Position numbers and translations under genes: made by a program. Below, one piece after another: positions 1-13,452 of a stretch of DNA of 64,000 bases. Below the pieces are notes generated by a model. The model saw only the letters and a program-made list of their open reading frames with translations. It ran no database searches and was not told where the DNA came from. Every line of letters begins with the position of its first letter. Position 1 is the stretch's first letter. Source of the stretch: Gammaproteobacteria bacterium (GTDB taxonomy: Bacteria; Pseudomonadota; Gammaproteobacteria; HTCC5015); contig BPKE01000002.1 of assembly GCA_026004975.1 (NCBI GenBank), positions 682,001 through 746,000 on the forward strand. Direction: 5' to 3'.

Positions 1-507
1 TTTCCGCAGTTCGCCGTGTCGATCGCGGTGCGCCGGCGCGGGCGCCTGGAAGTCGGCGTGGTCTACCACCCGGTGCTGCAGGAGTTGTTCGTGGCGGTGC
101 GCGGCTCGGGCGCGACCCTCAACGACCGGCGCATCCGGGTGAGCCGCCGCACGCACCTCGAAGAAGCGTTGATCGGCACCGGCCTGCCCTACCTGCCGCA
201 CCACGATTTCGACGGCTATCTAAAGGCGCTGCGCGAGGTGATGCGCCACACCGCCGGCGTGCGCCGCGCCGGCGCGGCGGCCCTCGATCTGGCCTACGTC
301 GCCGCCGGCCGCCTGGACGGGTTCTGGGAATACGGCCTGAAGGCCTGGGACATCGCCGCCGGCGTGCTGCTGATCCAGGAAGCGGGGGGACTGGTCTCGG
401 ATCCCGCCGGGGCCGACGGTTACATGGACAGCGGCGACGTGGTCTGCGGCAACCCGAAAATCCAACCCCAGTTGCTCGAGCTGATCCGGCGCGGACGCGC
501 GGCTTGA
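1..507 (+). CDS. suhB: Inositol-1-monophosphatase SuhB, 3' part (5' end outside window)
   Basis: The frame is open from the first base, so only the last 168 residues are present. They follow the Mg2+-dependent inositol monophosphatase family closely: an FAVSIAV strand at the left edge, RRAGAAALDLAYVAAGRLDG in the middle, and the second family signature WDIAAGVLLIQEAGG, whose Asp is a metal ligand. The family hydrolyses inositol phosphates; in enterobacteria SuhB also acts with NusA/NusB in rRNA antitermination (known for the family, not visible here). The C-terminus is of normal length. It converges on the HAD phosphatase gene with only 7 bp between the stop codons. Confidence 0.93.
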   Translation, partial: FPQFAVSIAVRRRGRLEVGVVYHPVLQELFVAVRGSGATLNDRRIRVSRRTHLEEALIGTGLPYLPHHDFDGYLKALREVMRHTAGVRRAGAAALDLAYVAAGRLDGFWEYGLKAWDIAAGVLLIQEAGGLVSDPAGADGYMDSGDVVCGNPKIQPQLLELIRRGRAA

Positions 508-514
508 GCGCCGC

Positions 515-1300
515 TCAGGCGCCGCGCGTCGCCTGCCACCAGCGCGGCAGATCGGCGACGCTGTCGAGCACCGCCGCCGGCCGCAGACCGCCCGAAAGAT
601 CCGCCTCGCGGAACTTGCCGGTGCGGACCAGGACGCCGGCGATGCCGAGCCGCTGCGCGCCTTCGATGTCGCTGCGGATGTCGTCGCCCACCATCACCGC
701 TTCCTCCGGCGCCGCGCCGAGCCGCGCCAGCGCGGCGCGGTAGAACCCCTCCGCCGGCTTGCCGAGCACCACCGGTTCGACGCCGCTGGCGTGCTGCAAG
801 GCGACCACGAAGGGCGCGACGTCCAGGCGCAGGCCGTCGGGCGCCTTCCAGTAGCGGGTCATGCCCAGCGCCACCAGCGGCGGATGGTTGGGGGCCATCA
901 ACAGGCGGAAGGCGGTGTTGAGGGTGGCGTAGTCCCAGGCCTCGCCGAGGTCGCCGATCACCACCGCACCGGCCGGCCCCGAGCCGCGCCAGAGCTTGAG
1001 GCCGGCGAACTCGCCCCGGCAGCCTTCGGGGACGAACAAGGCCACCGGGCCTTCGACGTGGCGGCGCAGCCAATCCGCGGCGGCGACCGGCGGCGTGAGG
1101 ATGCGGTCGGGCCCGGTTTCGATGCCCAGCGCGGCGAGCTTGGCGACCAGCGCGGCGCGGTCGCGCGAGGTGGTGTTGGTCAGGAACAGGTGGGGAATAC
1201 CGCGCTCGTGCAGCCAGCGGGCGGTTTCGGCGGCGCCCGGAATCGGGCGCTCGCCCTCGTAGAACACGCCGTCCAGGTCGAGCAGGATGCCGCCGGCCAT
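515..1300 (-). CDS. HAD-superfamily phosphatase, LHPP/NagD-like (subfamily IIA)
   Basis: A 261-residue protein with all four HAD motifs: nucleophile and acid in LLDLDGV (Asp8, Asp10), the motif II LTNTTSRDR, the motif III Lys in VLGKPAEGFY, and the motif IV GDDIRSDIEGA. The C2-type cap between motifs II and III and the overall length fit the NagD/LHPP group (phospholysine/phosphohistidine inorganic pyrophosphate phosphatases). The substrate cannot be read from the sequence. It is cytosolic, with no signal peptide. The gene lies just downstream of secF on the same strand (18 bp), so it may be transcribed as the tail of the queA-tgt-yajC-secDF cluster. Confidence 0.85.
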   Translation of the reverse strand: MAGGILLDLDGVFYEGERPIPGAAETARWLHERGIPHLFLTNTTSRDRAALVAKLAALGIETGPDRILTPPVAAADWLRRHVEGPVALFVPEGCRGEFAGLKLWRGSGPAGAVVIGDLGEAWDYATLNTAFRLLMAPNHPPLVALGMTRYWKAPDGLRLDVAPFVVALQHASGVEPVVLGKPAEGFYRAALARLGAAPEEAVMVGDDIRSDIEGAQRLGIAGVLVRTGKFREADLSGGLRPAAVLDSVADLPRWWQATRGA

Positions 1301-1318
1301 GGCCGCCTTCGCGCGCCG

Positions 1319-2260
1319 CTAGGGCCGCCCGTCGGCCTCGCTGTCCTTGGGCACCACCAGGTCGGCGCGGGTCAGTCCCAAGGCCAGCACCAGGGCGCTG
1401 GCGACGAAGATCGAGGAATAGGTGCCGACCACGATGCCGACGATGAGCGCCGTCGAGAATCCGCGCACGATCTCGCCGCCCAGGAAGAACAGCGAGCCCA
1501 AGACCAGCAGCGTCGTGCCCGACGTGATCAGGGTGCGGCTCAAGGTCTGGTTGATCGAGACGTTGGTCACCTCCACCGGGCCGGCGCGACGCATGCGCCG
1601 GAAGTTCTCGCGGATGCGGTCGTAGACGACGATGGTGTCGTTGAGCGAGTAGCCGATGACCGCCAGCAGGGCCGCCAACACGGTCAGGTCGAACTCGAGC
1701 TGCAGCAGGCTGAACACGCCCAGGGTGATGAGGACGTCGTGGGCCAAGGCCAGCACGGCACCGTAGGCGAAGCGCTTCTCGAAACGCAGCGCGACGTAGA
1801 CCATGATCGCCAGCAGCGCCAGCAGCAGGGCCAGGCCGCCCTCGTTCTTGAGCTCGTCACCGACCTGGGGGCCGACGAACTCCACCCGGCGCATCTCCAC
1901 CCGCGGGTCGAGCCCGCGCAGGATCTCCAGGATGCGGTCGCTGACCTTGGCCGAGCTTTCCGCGCCCAGGGCGTCTCCGCCGCCCGGCGGCAGGCGCACG
2001 AGCACGTCGCGGGCGGTGCCGAAGTGCTGCACGATGGCCCCCTCGACGCCGTGGTCGGCGAGCGCCTTGCGGATCGGCTCGAGCTCGACCGCTTCGGGGT
2101 AGCCGACCTCGATCAGGTAACCGCCGGTGAAGTCGATGCCGTAGTTGAGGCCGCGCACGGCGAGCATCGCGACGGCGGCGACGACGAGCAGCGTGGACAG
2201 GATCATGGCCGGCTTGCGCAAGGCCATGAAATCGATGCGGGTCTCTCCGATCAGGCGCAT
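1319..2260 (-). CDS. secF: Protein translocase subunit SecF
   Basis: 313 residues, close to the usual SecF size. An N-terminal membrane helix (PAMILSTLLVVAAVAMLAV) is followed by the diagnostic GIDFTGGYLIEV, a periplasmic P4-type domain, and five more helices that include LLALLAIMVYVALRFE, GYSLNDTIVVYDRIREN and TSGTTLLVLGSLFFLGGE. SecF pairs with SecD and YajC as the accessory complex that uses the proton motive force to finish Sec-dependent export. It starts 19 bp after the secD stop and is clearly part of a yajC-secD-secF operon. Confidence 0.98.
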   Translation of the reverse strand: MRLIGETRIDFMALRKPAMILSTLLVVAAVAMLAVRGLNYGIDFTGGYLIEVGYPEAVELEPIRKALADHGVEGAIVQHFGTARDVLVRLPPGGGDALGAESSAKVSDRILEILRGLDPRVEMRRVEFVGPQVGDELKNEGGLALLLALLAIMVYVALRFEKRFAYGAVLALAHDVLITLGVFSLLQLEFDLTVLAALLAVIGYSLNDTIVVYDRIRENFRRMRRAGPVEVTNVSINQTLSRTLITSGTTLLVLGSLFFLGGEIVRGFSTALIVGIVVGTYSSIFVASALVLALGLTRADLVVPKDSEADGRP

Positions 2261-2279
2261 GGCGTGTCCCCGTGCAGGA

Positions 2280-4139
<1,860 letters not shown>

Positions 4140-4157
4140 GGTCGCGGCCCCCTGGCT

Positions 4158-4496
4158 TCAAGCGGCGTTCTTCAAACTGCCCTTGGGCAGCACCGCGGCG
4201 ACGGCGTTGCGCTGCAGCTTGACGTGCACGTTTTCGGCCAGCTCCAGCGTGACGTACTGCTCGCCCAGTTCCGTGATGCGGCCGAGCAGACCGCCGTTGG
4301 TGAGCACCTCGTCGCCGACCTTGAGCGAGGCGATCAGGTTACGGTGTTCCTTGAGACGCTTCTGCTGGGGGCGGATGAGGATGAAATAGAAGACGACGAA
4401 CATCCCCACCAGCAGCAGGATGTTGGCCATCGGGCTCGGGCCGGCGGCGGGTGCGGCGCCGGACTGGGCGTAAGCCTGGGCGATCAAACCGTCCAT
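4158..4496 (-). CDS. yajC: Preprotein translocase accessory subunit YajC
   Basis: 112 residues with one membrane helix (ANILLLVGMFVVFYFILIRPQQKR) and the soluble YajC domain LKVGDEVLTNGGLLGRITE that follows it. YajC binds SecDF in the inner membrane. First gene of yajC-secD-secF; a promoter candidate (CATAAT -10) sits in the 84-bp gap after tgt. Confidence 0.97.
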   Translation of the reverse strand: MDGLIAQAYAQSGAAPAAGPSPMANILLLVGMFVVFYFILIRPQQKRLKEHRNLIASLKVGDEVLTNGGLLGRITELGEQYVTLELAENVHVKLQRNAVAAVLPKGSLKNAA

Positions 4497-4541
4497 CGTT
4501 CCACCTGCAAGGGACGGGGCGGCTGCCCCGGAAAGGGGCGT

Positions 4542-4564
4542 ATTATGCCACAGCGCTTGGCCTT

Positions 4565-4569
<5 letters not shown>
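4542..4569 (-). promoter_or_regulatory. Candidate sigma70 promoter for yajC-secD-secF
   Basis: On the minus strand a CATAAT -10 (4542-4547) lies 16 bp downstream of a TTTTCA -35 match (4564-4569). The predicted start gives a leader of roughly 40 nt before yajC. The -35 coincides with the T-run of the tgt terminator, so the secDF operon can be read both by leakage from tgt and from this promoter. Visual match only. Confidence 0.4.
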
Positions 4570-6717
<2,148 letters not shown>

Positions 6718-6748
6718 GCTCGGCAGCGGGCCGGGCCGGGAGCCGGCG

Positions 6749-6754
6749 ATTCTA
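6749..6754 (-). promoter_or_regulatory. Candidate -10 element for queA
   Basis: The minus strand reads TAGAAT here (five of six matches to TATAAT), 32 bp before the queA start and in the 69-bp gap behind the FleQ-like gene. No convincing -35 was found, so only the -10 hexamer is marked. Confidence 0.3.
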
Positions 6755-6786
6755 GCAGGCCGGGGCGGGCGACGAAACGCGCGGCC

Positions 6787-7869
<1,083 letters not shown>

Positions 7870-7917
7870 GGCGTTCTCCCCAGCACCCGCCGCGGCGTGT
7901 TCCGCGGCGCTTTCGTT

Positions 7918-8232
7918 TCAACCGTTGGCGGCCGCCTCGCGGTAATCTTGAGCGGCGCGCTTCTGGCGGCGGAAGCGGTCGAGTTCGGCGCCGAGCCGCT
8001 CGCGCAGGGCGAGCATCTGCTGCATGATCGCGGCGTCGTGGCCGATGGCGGTTTCCAGGCGCTCGCGCTCCTCGAGCAACGCCTCGGCCGGGTGGCGGAA
8101 AATCGCCTCGTAGAGCCCGCGGCAACGGCGGATCGCCTCCAGGCAGGCGGGCCAGTCTTCGGCCTCCAGGGCGCCGTGCAGCGCCTGGTAACAGGCCAGC
8201 AGTTCGTCGAGTTGGGCGGCCAGCGTGCTCAC
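7918..8232 (-). CDS. fliT: FliT-like flagellar export chaperone
   Basis: 104 residues, all helical and charged, starting at GTG 8232, which overlaps the fliS stop (GTGA). A longer frame exists upstream but runs inside fliS. Size, position directly after fliS and composition match FliT, the chaperone for FliD that in enterobacteria also antagonises FlhDC. The family is poorly conserved, so the call leans on position. Flanked downstream by the FleQ-like gene (48 bp). Confidence 0.65.
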   Translation of the reverse strand: MSTLAAQLDELLACYQALHGALEAEDWPACLEAIRRCRGLYEAIFRHPAEALLEERERLETAIGHDAAIMQQMLALRERLGAELDRFRRQKRAAQDYREAAANG

Positions 8233-8633
8233 GGCCCGACGGCGACGGTGCGGCGGTCCAGGGCCGCCCAGGCGGAACGGATCTGGGCCAGCAGCCCGGC
8301 CACCTCGTCGATCGGCGGGCGGCAGTTCTCGACGTTGGCGAACACCAGACGACGCTGCATGTAGTCGTACAAGGCATCGAGGTTCGCGGCGATCTCGCCG
8401 CCGCGCTCGAAGTCGAGACCGGCGCGCAACACGTCGAGCACGTCCAGGGCGTGGCGCAGCGCCTTGCACTTGCCGGCGATGTCGCCCGCCTCCAGCGCGT
8501 GGCGCGCCGCGTACAAATCTTCGCCCAGGCGCTCGTAGAGCAGCGCCACCAGGGCATGGCCGTCGGCGTCCTCGATGGCGCCGTAGACGTCGGTGGTGCG
8601 GTAGTTCACCGCGGCATTGCGATAGCTGACCAT
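8229..8633 (-). CDS. fliS: Flagellin export chaperone FliS
   Basis: 134 residues, typical for FliS. The N-terminal YRNAAVNYRTTDVYGAIEDADGHALVALLYERLGEDLYAARHALEAGD shows the family pattern (tyrosine-rich start, LLYDGLI-like helix, ARxAIExGD). FliS caps the C-terminal helix of flagellin in the cytosol until export. Co-translated with fliT (4-nt overlap) and 16 bp behind fliD. Confidence 0.93.
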   Translation of the reverse strand: MVSYRNAAVNYRTTDVYGAIEDADGHALVALLYERLGEDLYAARHALEAGDIAGKCKALRHALDVLDVLRAGLDFERGGEIAANLDALYDYMQRRLVFANVENCRPPIDEVAGLLAQIRSAWAALDRRTVAVGP

Positions 8634-8649
8634 GGCGTTCCTCGTCCCG

Positions 8650-10008
8650 TCAACGACTGCGATTGAAGAGATTCAGGCCGGCCAGTTGCTGGTCGACGAA
8701 GCGACTGGTGGCCTGCATTTCGCTGATCAAGCCGTCCAGCGCGCTGAAGCGCGCCAGCAGGCGCTGCTCGGTGTCGGCCAGCCGCGCCTCCAGGGTCTCG
8801 ATGCGCTGGTCGAGCAGCTCGTTGCGCGCGGCCAGCCCGTCGGTGCGGCCGTCGATCAAGCCGCCCACCGCCAGGTAGGCGTCGAGCCGATCGAGCATGC
8901 CCTGGGCGAAGCCGGCATCGCCGGCGAAGAAATCGATCACCGCCTCGGGGTCGGCGGCGAGCGCGGCGTCGAGCTTCGCGGCGTCGAAGCTCGCGACGCC
9001 GTCCTTGTCGATGCTGAAGCCGAACTCGAAGACGCTGCGGCGCTGCCCGTCCACGATCACCGTCCGGGCGAGCTGCTCGCGCAGTTGCGCATCCAGGGTG
9101 ACCAGGAAGTTGTCGCCGGCGAGGGTGGTCTCGCGCAGGCTGTCGAGCGTGGTGCGCAATTCGTTGTAACTGTCGGCCAGGGCGGACAGCGCGGCCTGGA
9201 TTTCACCGCGGTCGCGGCTCACGGTGAGCTCGGCGCTGCCGGTCGATTTCAATTCCAGGGTGACGCCGGGCACGACGCCGCTGACGGTGTTGCCGGAGAC
9301 GGTGACGTCGAAGCCGTCGACCCGCAGCAAGGCGTCCTGCGCCGCGTCCAGCTCGGTCAGGTTCTGGGCCGTGGGGTTGTAGGCGAGCGCGGACAGGCCC
9401 GCGGCGTCGTTCGAATCGCCGTCGTCGTCGACGACGTCGACCTGGATCGCCCCGTCGCTGCCGGCCACCGTGCTGCGCAGGATCAGCCGACTGCCGCCGT
9501 CGACGTTGATCACACTGGCCTCGACGCCGGGGTTGTCGGCCGCGCTGTTGATGGCGTCGCGGATGCCTTCCAGGGTGCCGCTCGCGGCGTCGATGGTCAG
9601 GGTCATGCTCTGGCCGGCGACGCCGATCGTCAGGCTGCCGCTGCCGACCGGGCTGCCGGGGTCGGCGTAGGCGGCCGAATGCAGGCGATGGTGGCCGGCG
9701 AGCTGAACGACCTCGATCTGGTGGCGGGCGACGCCGGCCCCGTCGCCGGCGCTCGCCGTGAACACGGCCTCGTCGCTGCTGGCGGCCACCGGGCGCGACA
9801 AGGCCGCCGGGTCGGACAGGCGTTCGACCTGGGCCTTGAAATCGGCCAGGGCGTTCTTGATCTGACCGTAACCGCTGATGCGGACCTCGTTGTCCGCCTT
9901 GCGCGCCTGCAGGCGCAACACGGGCGCACGCTCGATCTCGACGAGCTTGCGGACGATGCCGTCGACGTCCAGCCCCGAACCGATGCCCGGCGAGCTGATC
10001 GTGCTCAT
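8650..10008 (-). CDS. fliD: Flagellar filament cap protein FliD (hook-associated protein 2)
   Basis: 452 residues. Begins MSTISSPGIGSGLDVDGIVRKLVEIERAPVLRLQARKADNEVRISGYGQIKNALADF, the standard FliD N-terminal coiled-coil, and ends with the paired helix RFSALDGLISEMQATSRFVDQQLAGL. The variable D2/D3 region lies between. Caps the filament tip and folds flagellin subunits. It sits 16 bp after flaG and is followed by its likely chaperone FliT. Confidence 0.96.
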   Translation of the reverse strand: MSTISSPGIGSGLDVDGIVRKLVEIERAPVLRLQARKADNEVRISGYGQIKNALADFKAQVERLSDPAALSRPVAASSDEAVFTASAGDGAGVARHQIEVVQLAGHHRLHSAAYADPGSPVGSGSLTIGVAGQSMTLTIDAASGTLEGIRDAINSAADNPGVEASVINVDGGSRLILRSTVAGSDGAIQVDVVDDDGDSNDAAGLSALAYNPTAQNLTELDAAQDALLRVDGFDVTVSGNTVSGVVPGVTLELKSTGSAELTVSRDRGEIQAALSALADSYNELRTTLDSLRETTLAGDNFLVTLDAQLREQLARTVIVDGQRRSVFEFGFSIDKDGVASFDAAKLDAALAADPEAVIDFFAGDAGFAQGMLDRLDAYLAVGGLIDGRTDGLAARNELLDQRIETLEARLADTEQRLLARFSALDGLISEMQATSRFVDQQLAGLNLFNRSR

Positions 10009-10024
10009 GGCCCGCGCCTCGCGT

Positions 10025-10417
10025 TCATCCTTGCGCTTCGAGCAGGGCGCCGGCCGGCGTCGCGCCGCCGCCCTCGAGCAACATTTTTTCGATCATGCCC
10101 GCCAGCTTGAGCAACTGCTCGGGCGGGATCTGCCGCACGACTTCGTCGGTCTGGGTGTTGACGACGGTGATGACCGTGCGGCCGCTGGTTTCGTCGAGAC
10201 GGAATTGCACGCTGCGCTGGCGCGAGACCATGAAACGGTCCAGCGCCTCGGCGACGCGCTGCAAAGACGCCGCATCCACCGCCGGCGCGACCTCGCGCGG
10301 CCCGGCGGTCGAGGCGTCGGCCGCCGGCGCCCCGCGGCGCGGCGCACGCTCGCCGAGCGCCGCCGTGTCCAGGGGGCCGGAGGGGTGGACGGGCAAGCTG
10401 CTCACTTGGGTCAACAT
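10025..10417 (-). CDS. flaG: FlaG family protein
   Basis: 130 residues. A disordered N-terminal half is followed by the FlaG domain: VAEALDRFMVSRQRSVQFRLDETSGRTVITVVNTQTDEVVRQIPPEQLLKLAGMIEKM, with the characteristic VxDxxTxEVIRQIPxE pattern. FlaG affects filament length and lies between flagellin and fliD genes in many polar flagellar systems. It is 105 bp behind fliC across a strong hairpin. Confidence 0.92.
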   Translation of the reverse strand: MLTQVSSLPVHPSGPLDTAALGERAPRRGAPAADASTAGPREVAPAVDAASLQRVAEALDRFMVSRQRSVQFRLDETSGRTVITVVNTQTDEVVRQIPPEQLLKLAGMIEKMLLEGGGATPAGALLEAQG

Positions 10418-10457
10418 GGTTGCGTCTTCCCTTCGTCCGTGAACACCTCGGGGCCGA

Positions 10458-10503
10458 CCGCCGGATCCGGCGGCGGCCGGCGGGCCGCGCGCGGCGGCCC
10501 GCC
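10458..10503 (-). terminator. Paired GC hairpins between fliC and flaG (attenuator candidate)
   Basis: A 10-bp perfect stem (10479-10488 with 10494-10503, 5-nt loop) lies right behind the fliC stop, followed by a perfect 16-bp palindrome (10458-10473). There is no U-tract. Likely role is 3' stabilisation of flagellin mRNA or partial termination, which would let flagellin outproduce flaG-fliD-fliS. Confidence 0.45.
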
Positions 10504-10522
10504 GTGTTCCGCGCCGACGCCG

Positions 10523-12046
10523 TTACTGCAACAGCGCCAGCACCGCTTGTTGCGAGACATTGGCCTGGGCGAGGATCGAGATCCCGGCCTGTTGCAGGAT
10601 CTGCGCCCGCGTCAGGTTGGCCGTCTCGGCCGCGAAGTCCGCGTCCATGATGCGGCTGCGCGCCGCCGCCAGGTTCTCGGAGGTCGCCTGCAGGTTGGCG
10701 ATGGTCGCCTGGAAGCGGTTCTGGATGGCGCCGAGGTCGGCGCGGATGTTGGCGATGGTCTGCAGGGCCGCATCGAGGATGTTGAGCGCGTCGTTGGCGC
10801 CGTCCACGGTGCTGATGTCGACGCTGCTCAAGAGCTCCTGGGTCGAACCGACCGAGGTGTCGGCGGCGACGTTGAGGATGCTGCCGGACGTATTGTCGAC
10901 ATCCGAGGACACCGAGAACGAGTTGTTGGAGTTGAAGCTCACGTAGCCGGTGACGATGATGCTGTCGGTATCGGGACTCGCGCCACCGCCATCGTCGTCC
11001 GACAGGGTTTCGGTATCCACCGCCGCACCGGCGGCGTTCACGGCGCTGACTTGAATCGTCGCGCCGTCCGTCGAGTGGGTGAAGTTCTCGATGCGGATGT
11101 CCTTGCCCTCGGCCTGTTCCAGGGTCAGGGTGCCGCCCGAGACGGTGGCGGTGATGCCGGTGGTGCCGGAGCGGTTGTTGATCTCGGTGGCGAGCGCGCT
11201 CAGATCGCCGGTGGTGACCGCGGCCGACACCGTCGCCGTGCTGCCGCCGCTGCCGAGGGTGAGCGTCACCGTGCCGTCGGCGCTCAGGCCGCTCAGGATC
11301 GCCTTGTTGAAGGCGGTGGCGGTCACGCCGGTGTTCGCTTCCACGGCGTTGACCTTGGCGGCGATGGTGAAGGCGCTGTCGCCTTGAGCCACGCTGACCG
11401 TGTCGGAGCCGAGCTTGCCGGAGATGGTCAGCGTCTGCGCGGCGACCGTGTTGTTCGCCGGCAAGCCGGTGCCCGGGTTGGTGGTGGACGCCGAACCCTG
11501 ATCGGCGGTCGCGTTCACCGCGTCCAGGGTGTAATTGGCCAGGTGGCTGCTGGTGGCGCCGGCCACCGAGACGCTGATGGTCTGGTTCTCGTTGGCGCCG
11601 ACCTGGAAGGATTGCGAGGTGAAGGTGCCGTCGAGCAGCTTCAGGCCGTTGAACTCGGTGGTGTTGGCGATGCGGTCCACCTCGGCCTTGAGCTGGTTGA
11701 CCTCGGCGTTGAGGGCGGCGCGGTCGGAGGCCGAGTTGGTGGAGTTGGCCGACTGGATGGCCAGCTCGCGCATGCGCTGCAGGAGGTTGGACACCTCGGC
11801 CAGCGCGCCTTCGGCGGTCTGCGCCAGCGACACGCCGTCGTTGGCGTTGCGCACGGCCTGGTTCAGGCCGCGGATCTGGGCGGTGAAACGCTCGGAAATC
11901 GCCAGCCCCGCGGCGTCGTCGCGGGCGCTGTTGATGCGCAGCCCGGACGAGAGACGCTGCAAGGCGGTCTGCAGGGCGTCCTGCGTCCGGTTCAGGTTGC
12001 GCTGCGCATTGAGCGAAGCGATGTTGGTGTTGATCACTTGAGGCAT
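10523..12046 (-). CDS. fliC: Flagellin
   Basis: 507 residues. The N-terminal D0/D1 region [18 protein letters not shown]...[51 protein letters not shown] and the C-terminal region [18 protein letters not shown]...[44 protein letters not shown] are classic flagellin. The central 200-400 part (Thr/Ser/Gly-rich, beta) is the surface-exposed variable region. The ribosome binding site AAGGAG is optimal. A sigma28 promoter lies 105 bp upstream. Only one flagellin gene is present in the window. Confidence 0.99.
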   Translation of the reverse strand: MPQVINTNIASLNAQRNLNRTQDALQTALQRLSSGLRINSARDDAAGLAISERFTAQIRGLNQAVRNANDGVSLAQTAEGALAEVSNLLQRMRELAIQSANSTNSASDRAALNAEVNQLKAEVDRIANTTEFNGLKLLDGTFTSQSFQVGANENQTISVSVAGATSSHLANYTLDAVNATADQGSASTTNPGTGLPANNTVAAQTLTISGKLGSDTVSVAQGDSAFTIAAKVNAVEANTGVTATAFNKAILSGLSADGTVTLTLGSGGSTATVSAAVTTGDLSALATEINNRSGTTGITATVSGGTLTLEQAEGKDIRIENFTHSTDGATIQVSAVNAAGAAVDTETLSDDDGGGASPDTDSIIVTGYVSFNSNNSFSVSSDVDNTSGSILNVAADTSVGSTQELLSSVDISTVDGANDALNILDAALQTIANIRADLGAIQNRFQATIANLQATSENLAAARSRIMDADFAAETANLTRAQILQQAGISILAQANVSQQAVLALLQ

Positions 12047-12150
12047 CGTGCTGTCTCCTTCGTTTCGCGCAGCCGTGCTCGGCTGCTCCTTGGATCATGC
12101 GGTTGCGGTTTCCGGCGGCGGACCGTGGTCCGTCTTACGCCTTGCTCCGC

Positions 12151-12177
12151 GCATCGGCGCGCGCCGCGCAAACTTTA
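12151..12177 (-). promoter_or_regulatory. Sigma28 (FliA) promoter of fliC
   Basis: The minus strand reads TAAAGTTT, an 11-bp spacer and GCCGATGC. This matches the enterobacterial sigma28 consensus (TAAAGTTT-N11-GCCGATAA) in the whole -35, the spacing, and six of eight -10 bases. It lies between flgL and fliC and gives a flagellin leader of about 95 nt. Confidence 0.92.
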
Positions 12178-12224
12178 AAAAACGCTTCGGCTCAATGATT
12201 TGGACCCGGTCCGCGTCCAAGCCG
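12177..12224 (-). terminator. Candidate terminator of the flgB-flgL operon
   Basis: Reading the minus strand after flgL, TTGGAC and GTCCAA (12215-12220 / 12200-12205) form a stem. It is extended across a 7-nt bulge by GGC/GCC pairs, and a run of six T (12177-12182) follows a few bases later. The last T of this run overlaps the first base of the fliC -35 box. The stem is imperfect, so strength is uncertain. Confidence 0.4.
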
Positions 12225-12243
12225 CGGGCGGCGAGAGCGCGCC

Positions 12244-13449
12244 TCAACGCAGGTGATCGAACAGCGACAGGCGTTCGATGGCGACGAAACTGCGCTGGGC
12301 GGCGTCGAGGGTGGTCAACGCCCACTGCAGGCGGCTGATCGCTTCGGGCAGATCGGTGTCGCGCAGGCGGCCGAGCTCGGTGGTGAAGGCGGCTTGCACG
12401 GCCTCGTTTTCGGCCTCGGCCTGGTCGAGGGCGACGAGGCGCGCGCCGAGGTCCGTGCGCACTTCGAGCAGCCGGCCGATCGCCTGGTCGAGGTTCTGCA
12501 GCACGCCGTCGACGGTTTGCACGAAACGCACCCGCGCGGCCTCGTCGACCGGCGGCGCGCCGAGCAGATCGACCAGCTCCTGGACCATGCCGAACACGTC
12601 GCGGCCGCGCGCGGCGCGCACCGTGAAGGTGTCGCCGATCGCCGGCGCCCCGTCGATGACGACGCCGACGCCGTTGAACACGATCGGCGCACCGGGCGTG
12701 TAGACCGCGCCGGAAGCGAGCACGGTGCCGGTGGTGTCGTCGATCAGGTCGTATCGATCGGCGGCGGTGAAGACGATGCGGAAATCGTGCGGCAGGTAGA
12801 CGGCCGGGTCGACCAGGCCGCCGTCGACGATGCGGCCGGTGCCGGCGTTGGCGGCGTCGGCGCCGACCCGGAACACGCCGTTGCCCTCACGGATCGAACC
12901 GAACACCGCGAAGCCCGGGTCGGCGACGGCGACGCGGCGGCCGGGGGCGATCTCGACTTCGGGCCGCCCCTGGTCGCCGTTGTAGACGGCGGCGTCGGGC
13001 GGGCCGTCGAAGGGCCGCACGGCGGCGGAAAAACCGGCGAACAGGTAACGCCCCTGGGCGTCGCGCCGGTTGGCGATCTGGAACAGTTGCGCGACGTGGG
13101 TTTCGAGTTCGGCGCGCAAGGCGACGAAACTGTCGGCCGAGTGCGCGCCGAGGTTGGCGGCCGACACGGCGAGTTCCCGGACGCGCTGCAGGACGTCGCC
13201 GGCGGCGGCCAGCGCCGCCTCTTCGTCGCCGAGCCGGGCGCGGGCGAAATCGATGTTGCGCCGGTGCTGCTCGAGCCGGCCGAGACTTTGTTCGAGATCG
13301 AGCACGCGGGCGGCGGCGATCGGGTCGTCGGCGGCACGGTCGAGCCGGCGGCCGCTGCTGATTTGCTGCTGCAGATCCAGCACCTCGGCCTGACGTGCAC
13401 CCATCTGGCCGAGGAAATGGCGGAACAGGGTTTCGGTGGCGATGCGCAC
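12244..13449 (-). CDS. flgL: Flagellar hook-associated protein 3 FlgL
   Basis: 401 residues, GTG start (VRIATETLFRHFLGQMGARQAEVLDLQQQISSGRRLDRAADDPIAAARVLDLEQSL), the flagellin-like N-terminal D0/D1 pattern with the DDP motif. It ends RLRDTDLPEAISRLQWALTTLDAAQRSFVAIERLSLFDHLR, the FlgL C-terminal helix. Forms the second hook-filament junction ring. Last gene of the flgB-L operon; 3 bp behind flgK. Confidence 0.96.
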   Translation of the reverse strand: MRIATETLFRHFLGQMGARQAEVLDLQQQISSGRRLDRAADDPIAAARVLDLEQSLGRLEQHRRNIDFARARLGDEEAALAAAGDVLQRVRELAVSAANLGAHSADSFVALRAELETHVAQLFQIANRRDAQGRYLFAGFSAAVRPFDGPPDAAVYNGDQGRPEVEIAPGRRVAVADPGFAVFGSIREGNGVFRVGADAANAGTGRIVDGGLVDPAVYLPHDFRIVFTAADRYDLIDDTTGTVLASGAVYTPGAPIVFNGVGVVIDGAPAIGDTFTVRAARGRDVFGMVQELVDLLGAPPVDEAARVRFVQTVDGVLQNLDQAIGRLLEVRTDLGARLVALDQAEAENEAVQAAFTTELGRLRDTDLPEAISRLQWALTTLDAAQRSFVAIERLSLFDHLR

Positions 13450-13452
13450 GGC

